From Phytophthora hibernalis (taxonomy: Eukaryota > Oomycota > Peronosporomycetes > Peronosporales > Peronosporaceae): a DNA stretch of 64,000 nucleotides. A model generated the notes under the pieces. It saw only the letters and a program-made list of their open reading frames with translations. It did no database searches and was not told the DNA's origin. Below, in pieces: positions 43,490 through 53,359 of the stretch. Where the stretch lies: positions 310,001 to 374,000 of the forward strand of contig JAAKBF010000202.1 of NCBI GenBank assembly GCA_012656075.1. The letters run 5' to 3'. The translations under genes and the position numbers were made by a program. Numbering within the stretch: the first letter of the stretch is position 1; every line of letters starts with the position of its first letter.

Positions 43490-44221
43490 GTTAACTCGCT
43501 ATCGGCGCACGTCGACGGTGTGAAATTCATTTTACCTAGACTCGCTGCTGGTCACGAAGACTGGGTTGGTTTAAGTAGCCGTGGACTTGGTGGCGGTCGT
43601 GAACTTGGTGGTGGATGTGAGCTTGGTGGCGCCCGTGAAATGGGCGTCGTCCATGCAGTCGAGGTGTACTTGGTCTCGACTGCTCCCTCTCGACGACGCT
43701 TGAACTTGACCGCGGACTTGACGGCACGCTTGGACTCAGAGGTTCAATTGGGTTTGGTGTCGCCCGTGAGCTCTGTGGTGCCCTTGGACTCGACAGCTCG
43801 CACCTGGCGACGCTCCTGGACTTGGAAGCGCACGTGGACTTGGGGATGTATGTGGGCTTGGTGGTAAATGCCGACTCTACGATGCTGGGGCTGCCACTAC
43901 ACGCTTGTCGCTCTTGAACTTGGGAACATTGTAGAGGCTTGGATGGGACAACCCACTGCAATACCCCAGCTAGGATGGAAACAGGGAAGGGAGGCTTTTC
44001 AGTAGTTGCGACAGGGAGGAGTCTTTGTGAGAAGCTCAGGGAGAAAACGTGCCGCTTCGGCTGCCAGTCCTTGCATCGCAATGTCGTACTGGAAATTTGG
44101 CGGCCACCCGGCAAAGGTCGCTTTTAGAGCGGTGACCGCCACAATCCTTCACGTTTAGCGTGGCCGTGATTTGCTGGGAGATAAAATATAAGACCCCGGT
44201 AAAAAGTCACGCTATATCCAG
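43490..44221 (-). other. Harbinger right-hand interior, low-complexity repeats
   Basis: Contains short tandem blocks of the type CTTGGTGG (43565-43640) that read as a Ser/Pro/His-rich peptide on the - strand. It may be an N-terminal exon of the Myb-like gene, but no start or splice site could be supported. Confidence 0.3.
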
Positions 44222-44258
44222 TACCGTTACCATGTAGCGTGAACCGTTGGAGATGCTC
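44222..44258 (-). repeat. right terminal inverted repeat of the Harbinger element
   Basis: Reverse complement of the left repeat. It reads GAGCATCTCCAACGGTTCAC from 44258 leftward. Confidence 0.85.
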
Positions 44259-44589
44259 CAAGGGTCTGTACAGCAGGGCTCGCAATTGGACTTGAGCGGT
44301 TCCGACTTCGGGCGCCGGGTACCCGTTTCTACGGGTCACATATATTGACTGTAAATTGACTTACATGGAGAAACACATCTCCATCATTCTTGTAAGGACA
44401 GGGGAAATCTCCAATCGAAGTAATATTGATCTAAAATGAGCGCAAAGTGACCGAAATTGCCTTAAACACCACAACCCGGCAAAACAACGTGAGTTAGCAC
44501 TCACCTATAAACTTGTTATTCCGGGTACCCGAGCCCGACCCGATTTCGGGTATACTCGGGACGGGTAGCCGGGTACCCGACTGTACGGA
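44259..44589. repeat. cluster of CGGGTACCCG palindromes
   Basis: Three perfect copies at 44316-44325, 44522-44531 and 44570-44579, with related motifs (TTTCGGGTATACTCGGGACGG) between. They lie between the Harbinger right end and the hAT-like left end. Confidence 0.6.
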
Positions 44590-44797
44590 CAGTGTTGGCA
44601 TTTTTACATTTACATTTTTACATTTTTACGTAATAAGTGCCTTTTACTTGCTTTAAAACATTTTTATACAGATATTTTGCATCGTTGACGTAAAAAGATC
44701 TGAACCGCCGCACTTCCCACAGAGAAGCATCATAAGAATCGATCTCGGTACGAGCCTGTGCCGTCGTCGTCTATCCTCCCACGGCGGTCGGATCCTC

Positions 44798-45384
44798 ATG
44801 GAACTCCTGCCCGGGCTCCGAGACGAACACGTTGACGGGTCCAAGCGTGGACGCCCGTCAGGTGCTCTGAGCACAAACTTTTACAGGCTCAACGAGAAAT
44901 CCAACAAATCGATGTGGTGGACTGTGTGCAAGTATTGCTACGCAGCCCACATAAGCGACAGAGCAACCGTTCCCTTTCCACTCCATGTTCGCGGTCGAAA
45001 GGAAGCCTGGGATAAGCACTTGTCTGAGTGCTTGTTCTACGCTCGAGTAACCGGTAACTTGTCGCAAAACGATGAAGATCAGGCTGGAGTGAATGAACAT
45101 GCAGCAGCTGGCAAACTTCAATGCATCTCGCCACCTGCATTTACGCCTGTTGAATTACTGATCTTTTGGCGTTTGCTACTAGAATTTCAAGCAGAAGCCT
45201 TGCTTCCGGACTCATTTGTGGAACAACTGTCCTTCAGGAGGTTGATCGTCTTTTTAAACGCTCTCTGCTTCGACCGGTATGTCCAACTGCCTTTCTGCCG
45301 GTAGGTGTGGGTAGCTCCATGACCCACTCGAAACTGTTGGTAGCATCGGCGATCGCCAAAAGTTGGCTGGTAATGCCAGTCTAG
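44798..45384 (+). pseudogene. hAT-type transposase N-terminus with BED-like zinc finger, truncated
   Basis: Reads KRGRPSGALSTNFYRLNE, then a finger-like block WWTVCKYCYAAHISDRATVP and EAWDKHLSECLFYA with a Cys-x2-Cys ... His-x4-Cys spacing. It continues PAFTPVELLIFWRLLLEFQA, LPDSFVEQLSFRRLIVFLNAL, and after a shift GSSMTHSKLLVASAIAKSW. The catalytic and dimerisation parts are absent; the copia element lies 160 bp downstream. Its segment near 45236-45345 recurs inside the copia element. Confidence 0.65.
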
Positions 45385-45540
45385 CATCCTCGGTTAATCC
45401 ATCCTGGACCGACAAGGATATAGCAGTACCACCGCCTTCGAGAATATCGGTCTCTGGAGCACTGCGGCCTTGGCTGTGGTTCATGCCCGAGCCAGATTTG
45501 TCGTCACAAGCGCTGATGCGCAGACTCTAAGAGTCAAACA

Positions 45541-45725
45541 TGTTAGAAATGCACGATTCAGAGTATAATGGAAAGTGAGATTCTGCAAAGTCCCTAGCTT
45601 ATCCTTAGCTATCGTTTCTTACCCTTCGTCATTCAGATCACAGCTGAGCGGCGCATCCGCCGGATCCTGACACCAGAGCGGCGCATCCCCCAGATCCTGA
45701 CGCCAGATCCGAGGGCTTTCCAACA
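45541..45725 (-). repeat. copia LTR (3' in element sense)
   Basis: Starts TGTTAGAAATGCACG, ends CTTTCCAACA. Holds two tandem 30-bp units beginning GAGCGGCGCATCC. Confidence 0.9.
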
Positions 45726-45761
45726 CTCCTCCACGCCGGCAGAGGCGACCTCCTTCTGGTC

Positions 45762-48700
45762 TCAATGGAGACCTACCATGACCCGCAGGTCAGCCAGTCT
45801 CGGCGCCTCTAGCGCCTTAGTAAGAACATCAACTGGCATCTTCTCGCTCTCGTGGTACTCAGCCTTGAGCACCCCGCACTGCGCTAACGCACCCACGAAC
45901 TTGATCCGCACATCGATGTGTTTCGCCTTACTCGATGATCCTTCGCCGTCGAGCTGCTTGAGCGCCGCTTGATTGTCAACACGCAGAGACATCGGGGTGG
46001 CATGCGCGATGCCCAGCTCCCCAAGCAACTCGTGCACGCCCAGCAACTCCGTAGCCATAACCGAGACCGCTGTGTACACAGCCTCCATAGTGGAGAGACT
46101 GACGCCGGTCTGCTTCTTGCAGACCCACGACACGGGCATCCCGTCAACCGTGAGAATGCCGCCGGTCATGGGCTTACTGTCCGCCTTGTCGGCAGCGAAG
46201 TCCGCGTCACTGTACGCGATGACCTTCTGCGGCTCCTGCAAAGTGCCTTGACCCTTCATACTCAGTCGTAGGCCCTTGATCCCGCTAAGTAGCGCGCGAT
46301 GCGTTTGCCGAGCTTCCAGTCGGATATCGTGGGGCTGTGGGTGCGTCGCGACGCTTTGTGCACTGCGTACGCGATGTCAAGACGCGTGCACCGTGCAACC
46401 CACATAAGGCTGCCCACGAGCGACTGGAACGAGCAAACGGTGACCACGTTGTCACCGCCACATACAGGCAGCAGCTCGTCCACCGCCTCGTCGACCTCGT
46501 TCGACTCTGCGCCGATCGGGATGCGTACTCCGTGCACGAACGCCATTCCGTGTTCGCGCAGCATTTCCTCAATGGCTATCTCCTGGTCCAGGTCATAGCC
46601 CTCCTGCTCGTCGTACACGACTCTCATGCCGAGGAACTTGCTCGCAGACCCGAGATCCTTGACCGAAAGTTCCTTCAGCTCGTCGAAGAACGCGTCGACC
46701 GCGTGCTGCTGTGTGCCAGTGACCAGCAGGTCGTCGACGTACACACCACCAACCAAAAGCACTCCGTCGCGGCGCCTGTGGTAGACGCACATGTCAGTAC
46801 GAAGCCCAAGTTCATCAGGGTCTTGTGCAAAAGCCGGTTCCAGAGCCGACCGGCCTATTTGAGGCCGTACAGTGCCTTCTTCAACTCCAGCACCATTTCG
46901 CTGTCGTGGGTCACGCCCATTCGTTTACGCACGTCCTCTGGAATCACCATTCCGCGCGGCAGGCGCAGGAAGATGTCCAGCTCCGCCTCCTTACGTACGC
47001 GTTGAGCACGTCGCCGTGTTACACAGGGACTCACCACTTCCTGGCAAGCACGCAGATTAGCTTCACGCTGCTCATCTCGATGACAGCGGAGAACGTCACG
47101 CTGTAGTCGACCCGAACTCCTGTTCGTTTCCGCAGGCGACGAGTCGCGCCTTCAGTCGCTCGATGGCGCCTTCCGCGTCCGTCTTGGTCTTGTATACCCA
47201 CTTGGTGTGAAGCGCGTGGGCGCCCTCGGGCTTGCGCACGACTCTCCAGACCCCATTGTCTTCTAAAGCCTGCAGCTCCTCGGCCATCGCAGCAACCCAT
47301 TTGTCCTTATGCATACTGCGCATGGCCTCCTGATACGTCTTTGGGTCATACTCGTTGACGCTGTTCACGATGTCGCGTACCGGCTCCTCCTTGGGCAGGT
47401 ACACTCGGTACCCTTGGTCTCTTCGCCCACACCGACGATCATGGCAGGTTGGGCACGTTGCGCAAAGTTCTTCTTGCGCGGGTACCGGTAGACCGTGCAC
47501 GGCGAGCCGAACACGACGATCTCGCCAAGCTGCGGCGACTTGCCCGTCAACACCTTCAACGGCGACGCACGCCTTGGGTTGGAGTTGGTCGGGGCGCGGT
47601 TCAGAATGTACGCAGCGTACTGAACCGCGTCACCCCAGAATCTCAGCGGGAGCCCACACGCGAAGATCATGCACCGCTCCATGTTCGTGATGGGTGTGGT
47701 GCATGCGCTCGGCCTTGCCGTTGCTCGACTGGTTCCGCGCCTCGCTGCTCTGTCGGGTCACGCGCGTGCGCTGGCAGAACAAGTCCACGTTCTCGTACTC
47801 TCCTCCGGAGTCGGTGCGCAGAACGTAGATCTTGCAGTCAAACTCCTTCTCGAAATAGACGAGGAAGTACTCGAATAGCTTCGCTGCTGCGTCATTGGTA
47901 CGCGCCAGGAACACGCGGCAGTAGTTCGACTTGTAGTCGATGAAGATAATTATGTACCGGTTCCCAAGGCGGTCCTTGGGCGTCATCGGCCCATTCAGGT
48001 CGGAACAGATCACCCCACCCACCCTGTCGATGGGTGAGTGAGCGCCGGTGTCCTTCTGGGACCACCGGTCCTTCGTCTGCTTGCTTTCGGCGCACGTCAG
48101 GCAGTTCACTCGCTTGTGGTCCGTTAGGTGAATCCCGGAGCTCGGGTCCTTAGCCAGTCTCTCCACGGAGTCGTAGCTCAGGTGCACCAAGCGCTTGTGA
48201 AAGTCCAGCAGCGTGCCCTTCTGCACGTTGCCCGACACTTCCACTGACTCGGCGAGCTCCTGGTTTAGTGCGGCCATAATCACGTCCGACGGCAACTTCA
48301 GGAGGTTGATCGTCTTTTAAACGCTCTCTGCTTCGACCGGTATGTCCAACTGCCTTTCTGCCGGTAGGTGTGGGTAGCTCCATGACTGTTGGTAGCCACA
48401 GCAACGGTCACAACCAACACGTTGCCCCGCATCTCAGCGTCGAACGCCACGCGTCCGCCGTCGTTCGCCGCAACGACGCGTCGTCCGGCTCGCTTGGTCA
48501 GCTCGAAACCACGGTTATCGAGTAGTCCGTAGGAGATAAGGTTGCGTACCACGTCCTTCGCAAAGTATACGTTGGTGAGCTCTACCATCGGCTCCTCGCC
48601 GCACGCCGTGACCCGCAGCATCACCTTGTCACGCTTGGTGATGTTCAACGGTTCACCGTTGGGCTGTATGCACTCGTCGCTGCACTCTTCAGCGTCGTCA

Positions 48701-48840
48701 TCCTCGAGGTGGCGACTGGATCCACTATCCAGGATCCAGAGGCCATCGTGTTCCCGGACTTTTCGCCGACGGTCAGCGTAAGGTGCTCGCGCTGCTTGCG
48801 GTTCGGGCACGCTGCGCGCAGGTGACCTATTTGGCCGCAC
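45762..48840 (-). pseudogene. pol: copia pol: protease, integrase, reverse transcriptase, RNase H
   Basis: Protease near 48740 (GLWILDSGSSRHL). After the foreign insert at 48298-48405 comes the integrase zinc-binding region (FHKRLVHLSYDSVERLAKD, RVNCLTCAESKQ) and core with all three acidic residues (ICSDLNGP, LRTDSGGEY, NGKAERM). Reverse transcriptase spans about 47300-46270: HTKWVYKTKTDAEGAIER, LKARLVACG, LELKKALYGLK and the catalytic GGVYVDDLLVTG. RNase H reads VIAYSDADFAADK, SLSTMEAVYTAVS, LRVDNQAALKQL and ends at 45762. Key residues look intact, but four or five frame changes and the insert between protease and integrase interrupt the polyprotein. Confidence 0.88.
48297..48405. repeat. 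segment shared with the hAT-like gene, inserted in copia pol
   Basis: About 105 bp almost identical to 45236-45345 in the same orientation on the + strand. The copy here has one T fewer in a T-run and lacks 9 bp near its end. It interrupts pol between the protease and the integrase zinc-binding region. Confidence 0.85.
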
Positions 48841-50013
48841 TCGTGACAGCTCCGCGTCTCCTGACGCTCCTGGTGCTGGTTGTCGCGTTCCCTCACCACG
48901 TTAACCGAGTCGTGTCCTAGCGACTTCTGCTTGGTCGACTCGGTCTCCCAAGACTGCGTGAAGTGCGCGAGTTCGTCGGCGTGTTGCAGGCGGTCGGTCC
49001 GCGACTGGTCCACCTTGGCCATCAACACCGTGCGTAGCTCCGCGGAGGCGTACATAACGATGTTGTTCAGCACCAAGTAGTCGGCGCTGTTCCCCGTAGC
49101 CTCGGAGATGGAGACGAGGTACATGTAGTGCTCGGACCACGACCTCTTGGTGTCCTTTGGCGCCGTGAAAAGCTTCATGGCTAGGGCGGGCATGATGTTC
49201 GTTTTGAACGCGTCCAGCATATAATGCTAATGCAGCGTGGGCAACTGGTTCCACCACAAGTCCACCTGCTTGTTGTAGTACCTCTCGGCCGTGCCCGACA
49301 GGTAATGGCCGAGGAGGTCTACCTTCACGTCCTCCGGCCACGGGAAGCCGCATGCCGACTGCCCGAGCGCCACCTGCCGCTCGAATCTTCTGCCCCAATC
49401 CAGGAAACCGGAACCCAGACCGACGTACAGCTCCTTTCCGTCGAACGGGCGGATCGCCAGCTTCTTCTGGCGGGCGTCCGGGTATCAGAACACCCGCCCT
49501 GGTTCGCCGTAGGGACGGCTGGTGACTGTGCTTCTGGTTGCCGAGGTGCTGGCACCGGCGCCGCTGATGTCTGCTGCGCTCCTTGACCAGCTTGGGTAGC
49601 GTGCTCCACCGCGTAGAGCATTTGCAGCTTCGACATGCCGTAGCCCGGCTCGTGGGCCCCAAACATCTGCATGGCGCATCCCGAAGTACTGCGGGGGTGC
49701 TGTCAACCTGGGTGTGCGTCGTGCCACCCAACGAATCAATGTGCATCCTGGATCGGCGGCCCAGGGCCGACGCGAACAGGCTCGTGTCCATCAGGGTCTT
49801 GGGGTCCTTCTTGGGCAGCTCCAGGCGCTGCTCGAGCTTGTCCAGCCGACCAGCGACGTCACGAAGAAGCGTCAGCAGCTCCGACGCCTTGTCCCCCTCC
49901 GTGGCCGCCGCCGCGAGGTCGGCGGGGTTGTCGTCGCCCGCGCAAGGGGCGACGGCGGTGCTTTCCACTCCGTCGACGGAGCCGGTCCTTGCGCGACCTG
50001 ACTCCGCTTGCAT
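48645..50013 (-). CDS. gag: copia gag with zinc knuckle
   Basis: The start ATG at 50013 is about 20 nt inside the 5' LTR. The N-terminus has an Asp/Ala-rich segment and a coiled coil (LLTLLRDVAGRLDKLEQRLE). The middle is spread over shifted frames. The capsid-like part near 49220-48990 reads FKTNIMPALAMKLFTAPKD, YMYLVSISEATGNSADYLV and QHADELAHFTQSWE. The zinc knuckle CHECGQIGHLRAAC is near 48830. Frame changes occur near 49900 and 49300. Confidence 0.8.
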
Positions 50014-50030
50014 ATTGGGCTCATAACCTT

Positions 50031-50212
50031 TAGAAGTGCACGATTCAGAGTATAGTGGAAAGTGAGATTCTGCAAAGTCCTTAACCTATCCTTAGCTATC
50101 GTTCCTTACCCTTCGTCATTCAGATCACAGCTGAGCGGCGCATCCGCCGGATCCTGACGCCAGAGCGGCGCATCCCCCAGATCCTGACGCCAGATCCGAG
50201 GGCTTTTTAACA
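50031..50212 (-). repeat. copia LTR (5' in element sense)
   Basis: Matches the other LTR from AGAAGTGCACGATTCAG to TTTTTAACA. Its inner edge near 50031 has lost or changed a few bases. Confidence 0.88.
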
Positions 50213-50535
50213 AAACACCATGTCGCTGCATTCGTTGTACGTGAACAGCTACACGTGATAGTAGAAGTACATCGTGTCGTGGCATGTGGGCGAGATGTAG
50301 TCGCTACAGGACGTCGCGAAGTCGGCAATCTCCCCGTTGATGCTGGAGTCTTTGGCAAGCCCAGCTGCTGGACTGCTTGCCAAAGATCTGAGATATCCCA
50401 CTAATTGCCACGTTTTTAATCGACTTTTACATTTTTACAGGGGTTTCCACTTAAATTAAGTAAAAAGGTACGTTAAAAGCCAACACTGCCCTGCCGCTAG
50501 TGCGGCAAAAGACCTCCCAATCCCTCAATATGACC

Positions 50536-51486
50536 TTATAGAAACTGTAACGATCCGCTATCATACTCAACGATCTCAGCCATAGTGTCAGGCATCCCAC
50601 CGTCCGAAATAAGCGCTGCTATTAGCTGGGTGAGTGTCGTGCAGTCATGGTCCTGTCGCAACCGGGCTTGCACATTCCTTGCCACACGAGCAAATTGTGC
50701 TTCCAGGAGCGACTTCCCGTATTCTACTTCTGTCTGGATAAATTGTGTGACCTCTACGCCATTGTCAAATCCAAGCATCGGAAGCAAAATAACGAAGAAT
50801 GCGTTTCGGTACCAGGAAGCATTGTCAGTGATACAAGCACCATGTCTGTTGTGTTACACAACAGACATGGTGCTTGTATCGACTCCCTTGCGCTTTACCA
50901 TTTTCTTAATGTGGTTGAGGAGTGTGCCCATTTCCAAAGAAGCCTCCCTGGAAGTCGATGCAGCCCGCCAAGTCAATCCAAACGCAGGCTTGTGACGAGG
51001 GCACGTCGATAGAACGGAGTCTGTCTCCGATCCAATAGGGCCAGCAATATCTCCATACTCAAGCCAACTCCGAAGGGTACCAAGACACCGAAGTCGTTCT
51101 GCACTGTCGGCAGGAAGGGTATCCAATTTAATCCTAGTCAAAGTCGAGAAATTATCGTCTACCAACAACTCAGACGCTGTCGTCGATCGTGCGTCAGTTT
51201 CACCATTGGTGAGAACACGACACAGACGGTAAAATACCCCCTCTACCACATGAGAAGCGTCGACGCCATTCTTATCCTGGTAGTGTTCCCACATAGCGAC
51301 CACAGTCGTCCTCTGCATAATGGCCGGCACATCGTGATACTTCCCATCCAGCACAATACGCTTCGTATCTCCTAGGCAATGTTCCACATTATCACAGGAT
51401 AATATCGATTTGATCGCGTTGTCCACCAAGGATCGATCAAATCGTTCTTTGGGGTGCGACTCCGTAGGTAGAGCACCTTCACTCAC
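50536..51486 (-). pseudogene. hAT-like transposase remnant
   Basis: From 51486 leftward: RFDRSLVDNAIKSILSCDNV, IVLDGKYHDVPAIMQRTTVV, LRSWLEYGDIAGPIGSETD, LEMGTLLNHIKKMVKRKGVD. After an inverted repeat at 50830-50880, which introduces a TAA, the same frame continues ACITDNASWYRNAFFVILLP and FDNGVEVTQFIQTEVEYGKS. The ITDNA block is typical of hAT cores. Later conserved blocks are absent. It lies just outside the hAT-like right end at 50488 and may be from a different copy. Confidence 0.6.
50830..50880. repeat. perfect 24-bp inverted repeat with 3-nt loop
   Basis: Left arm GATACAAGCACCATGTCTGT... at 50830-50853, loop TTA, right arm 50857-50880, with no mismatch. It sits inside the hAT-like remnant. 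Confidence 0.95.
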
Positions 51487-51493
51487 AAGCTTA

Positions 51494-52343
51494 TCAAAAT
51501 CCTGTCGTCCCTGCTGTAAGCACTCTTCCCGAGATGGAAGCCCGGCACTTCATCCTCCATCCGACACATTTCACTCCTCTTGAACAACCCACAAAGCAAC
51601 GCACGCACAGTTCTTCCTCAATCGACCGCCTCTTTGATGCAACCATCGCAGTAGCAAGTGGGCGGAAAACCGCAGCCGCATCTCTCACCGAAGGGATCGC
51701 CGTATCATTTTCCGGAAAAATGCTCCGAGGAATCAGCAGCTACAGCTCCGCAGACTACCTCGGCCATTCTTGTCAGGACCCTCTCGTTGATACTAAACAC
51801 CACAGCTTTTGTGCTGCGGTCGGAATGATCTTCAATAAGTTTCCAAGTATCTGAGCCTCACGAAGTTCGTGACGAACCCTTCGTGTGGGGATGTGTTTAG
51901 ACGAAGTAGCGATTGCAGCCCCCTCTCCAAGATATCGTAGAATATCCAGGTACGAAGGCGGTTTCCACTCTTCCGCCTTCTCTTCTTCCTCGTACGTTCT
52001 CCCCAATGCGGCACTTCTGCGAGGACGCCCATCCAGCCTCGAAGTAGCATCAGAGCGGTCCCGAATCCCTCCATTTGGACTGGAATTGCATTATTTCCTG
52101 TCCTTTTGGAGCCTTGATTGGCTTTCTGCTGCTTGGGGCGACCGCGTTGACGTTCAATTTCTCGGCGATGGGGACTCTGTCGTGTTCGCAGCCGCATCGA
52201 CTGCAGAGGAGACACGTCGGGCAGAGCCCCGCCTGCACTCGCTGGTGATTGAGGGCCGGGGACGCTCGGCGCTGCCCTCGGCGGGAGATCCATTCTGGGC
52301 GCTTATGCTTTTCAAAATGTAATTGTGATGTGGTGTACACCAC
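51494..52343 (-). pseudogene. degenerate reading frames, probably 5' part of the hAT-like remnant
   Basis: Partly open on the - strand with protein-like pieces: GRTYEEEEKAEEWKPPSYLD, ILRYLGEGAAIATSS, RHELREAQILGNLLKIIPTA, and before them a Lys/Arg/Gln-rich piece. The frame changes several times. No domain could be named. The continuity with 50536-51486 suggests the upstream half of the same element. Confidence 0.35.
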
Positions 52344-52928
52344 GAATTGAAGTTGCCCTTTACACGAATTTCGTTCTCAAAATGGAGCTTTTCCTCGTGG
52401 AAGCTGGCGCTAGAGGCCCTTTCCGATGCTATCGGAGATCTGCGGCGTTTAAGTGATAACGATACTTTTCAAAATCAAAAGTGAAGCTTAGCGAAGAACA
52501 AGCCGCCGTTAGACGAGACTCTACCCATTGGGACGTTTGGAATGAAACAACTGCCCGTTGGGGACGAGTCGATTGTGATGCCCAAACCTGTTCAAGATCG
52601 GCGGATCAACGAGGATATAGCAAGCGAGTGCTGACCCCGAGAACATGGCAGATGCAACTAGCGCACATGTACCGGTAAGCAGTTTGATTTGACACGAAAA
52701 TCAAGGCGGTTAGTTATGGTACACAAATGACGGACCGAGTTACTCGTGCAAAGCCTTTCACCGGTCATTAGCGCCAACGTAAATGCATCTAAAGCGATTT
52801 TGGTTGGCTGCTGCGCTGGGATGAACATGCCACTCACCCGATGACAGCGATTTTCAGTGCTTGACAACCTGTGCACGGTCGTTTCAGAATCGGTGCAGCG
52901 AACCCTGACAAGCATTCACCAGGCGGTA
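52344..52928. other. intergenic region left of the MITE
   Basis: Nothing recognised apart from one short open stretch at 52481-52678 without known motifs. Confidence 0.3.
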
Positions 52929-53197
52929 CACCGTTCACTCTAATTAGTCCGACCCTGACTAATTATGGTGTACGATTTTTATCGGAGAAAGTCGAACTTT
53001 TGAATTGATCTTGCGACAACAATATTAATTTTTCTTGAAAGTAAGATGATGATTGGCTTCGCCTCGGCGAGATCTGCTCAAACCCACTGTCTTTGTGCTC
53101 TTTTGAACTCTTCGGGAAAATTTTGTCGTCCGTGGTGTCTCGAAAAAGTACAGAAGCATGACTATATTCGAAGCACGACTAATTAGAGTGAACGGTG
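52929..53197. mobile_element. 269-bp MITE with Tc1/mariner-type ends
   Basis: Perfect 21-bp terminal inverted repeats beginning CACCGTTCACTCTAATTAG (52929-52949 and, inverted, 53177-53197), flanked on both sides by TA (52927-52928 and 53198-53199). There is no coding capacity. The ends differ from those of the Tc1-like element at 31724, so it belongs to another family. Confidence 0.9.
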
Positions 53198-53359
53198 TAG
53201 TCGACCGCTGTCTCCGTTGCGAGTCGCGACTGACTCACCTAGTCTTCAAAAATCTATTTCGTCCAATCACGCGCGCGCGAACCCACAACGGCCAGCTGGC
53301 TTTCTCCACCTTCAGTCAACATCCGAGCATCCGTTCCGCATTTTTCCTCTTCCAGTCTC
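53198..53359 (+). promoter_or_regulatory. 5' region of the receptor kinase gene
   Basis: The 160 bp between the MITE and the ATG at 53360. It is pyrimidine-rich close to the start codon (TTTTTCCTCTTCCAGTCTC). The MITE therefore lies inside the promoter region. No defined factor site seen. Confidence 0.35.

Larger units (their letters stand above)
30126..44258 (+). mobile_element. Harbinger/PIF-type DNA transposon expanded to 14.1 kb by nested insertions
   Basis: Terminal inverted repeats GAGCATCTCCAACGG... lie at 30126-30162 and 44222-44258; the first 26 bases are identical. Inside the left end is a Harbinger transposase on the + strand, and inside the right end a Myb/trihelix-like partner gene on the - strand. 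This is the usual two-gene convergent layout. The partner gene is split: its N-terminal half lies at 42944-43489 and its C-terminal half at 31331-31721. The halves rejoin in frame when 31724-42943 is removed. That proves both ends belong to one element. A clear 3-bp target duplication is not seen (TGA on the left, CAA on the right), so one edge may have mutated. Confidence 0.85.
45541..50212 (-). mobile_element. Ty1/copia-like LTR retrotransposon, 4.67 kb
   Basis: LTRs at 45541-45725 and about 50031-50212 flank gag and pol on the - strand. A 5-bp duplication AAACA borders it (45536-45540 and 50213-50217). The primer-binding region next to the 5' LTR reads GGTTATGAGCCCAA, close to the initiator-Met type common in copia elements, though its first bases appear lost. 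Domain order is gag, protease, integrase, reverse transcriptase, RNase H, which is the copia order. Confidence 0.92.
44590..50488 (+). mobile_element. hAT-like DNA transposon interrupted by a copia element
   Basis: Bounded by CAGTGTTGGC at 44590-44599 and GCCAACACTG at 50479-50488; CAGTG-type ends are usual for hAT elements. Next to both ends lie T-rich tracts (TTTTTACAT type). A BED-finger-like gene begins at 44798. No matching 8-bp target duplication was found, so the pairing of the ends is inferred. Confidence 0.6.

Noticed and set aside
43536..44114. 192-residue Ser/Pro-rich - strand frame
   Set aside because: Low-complexity tandem blocks inside the Harbinger element; no start, splice or domain support.
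30126..44258. Two unrelated Harbinger end fragments rather than one element
   Set aside because: The split Myb-like gene rejoins exactly across the nested insertion, which ties both ends together.
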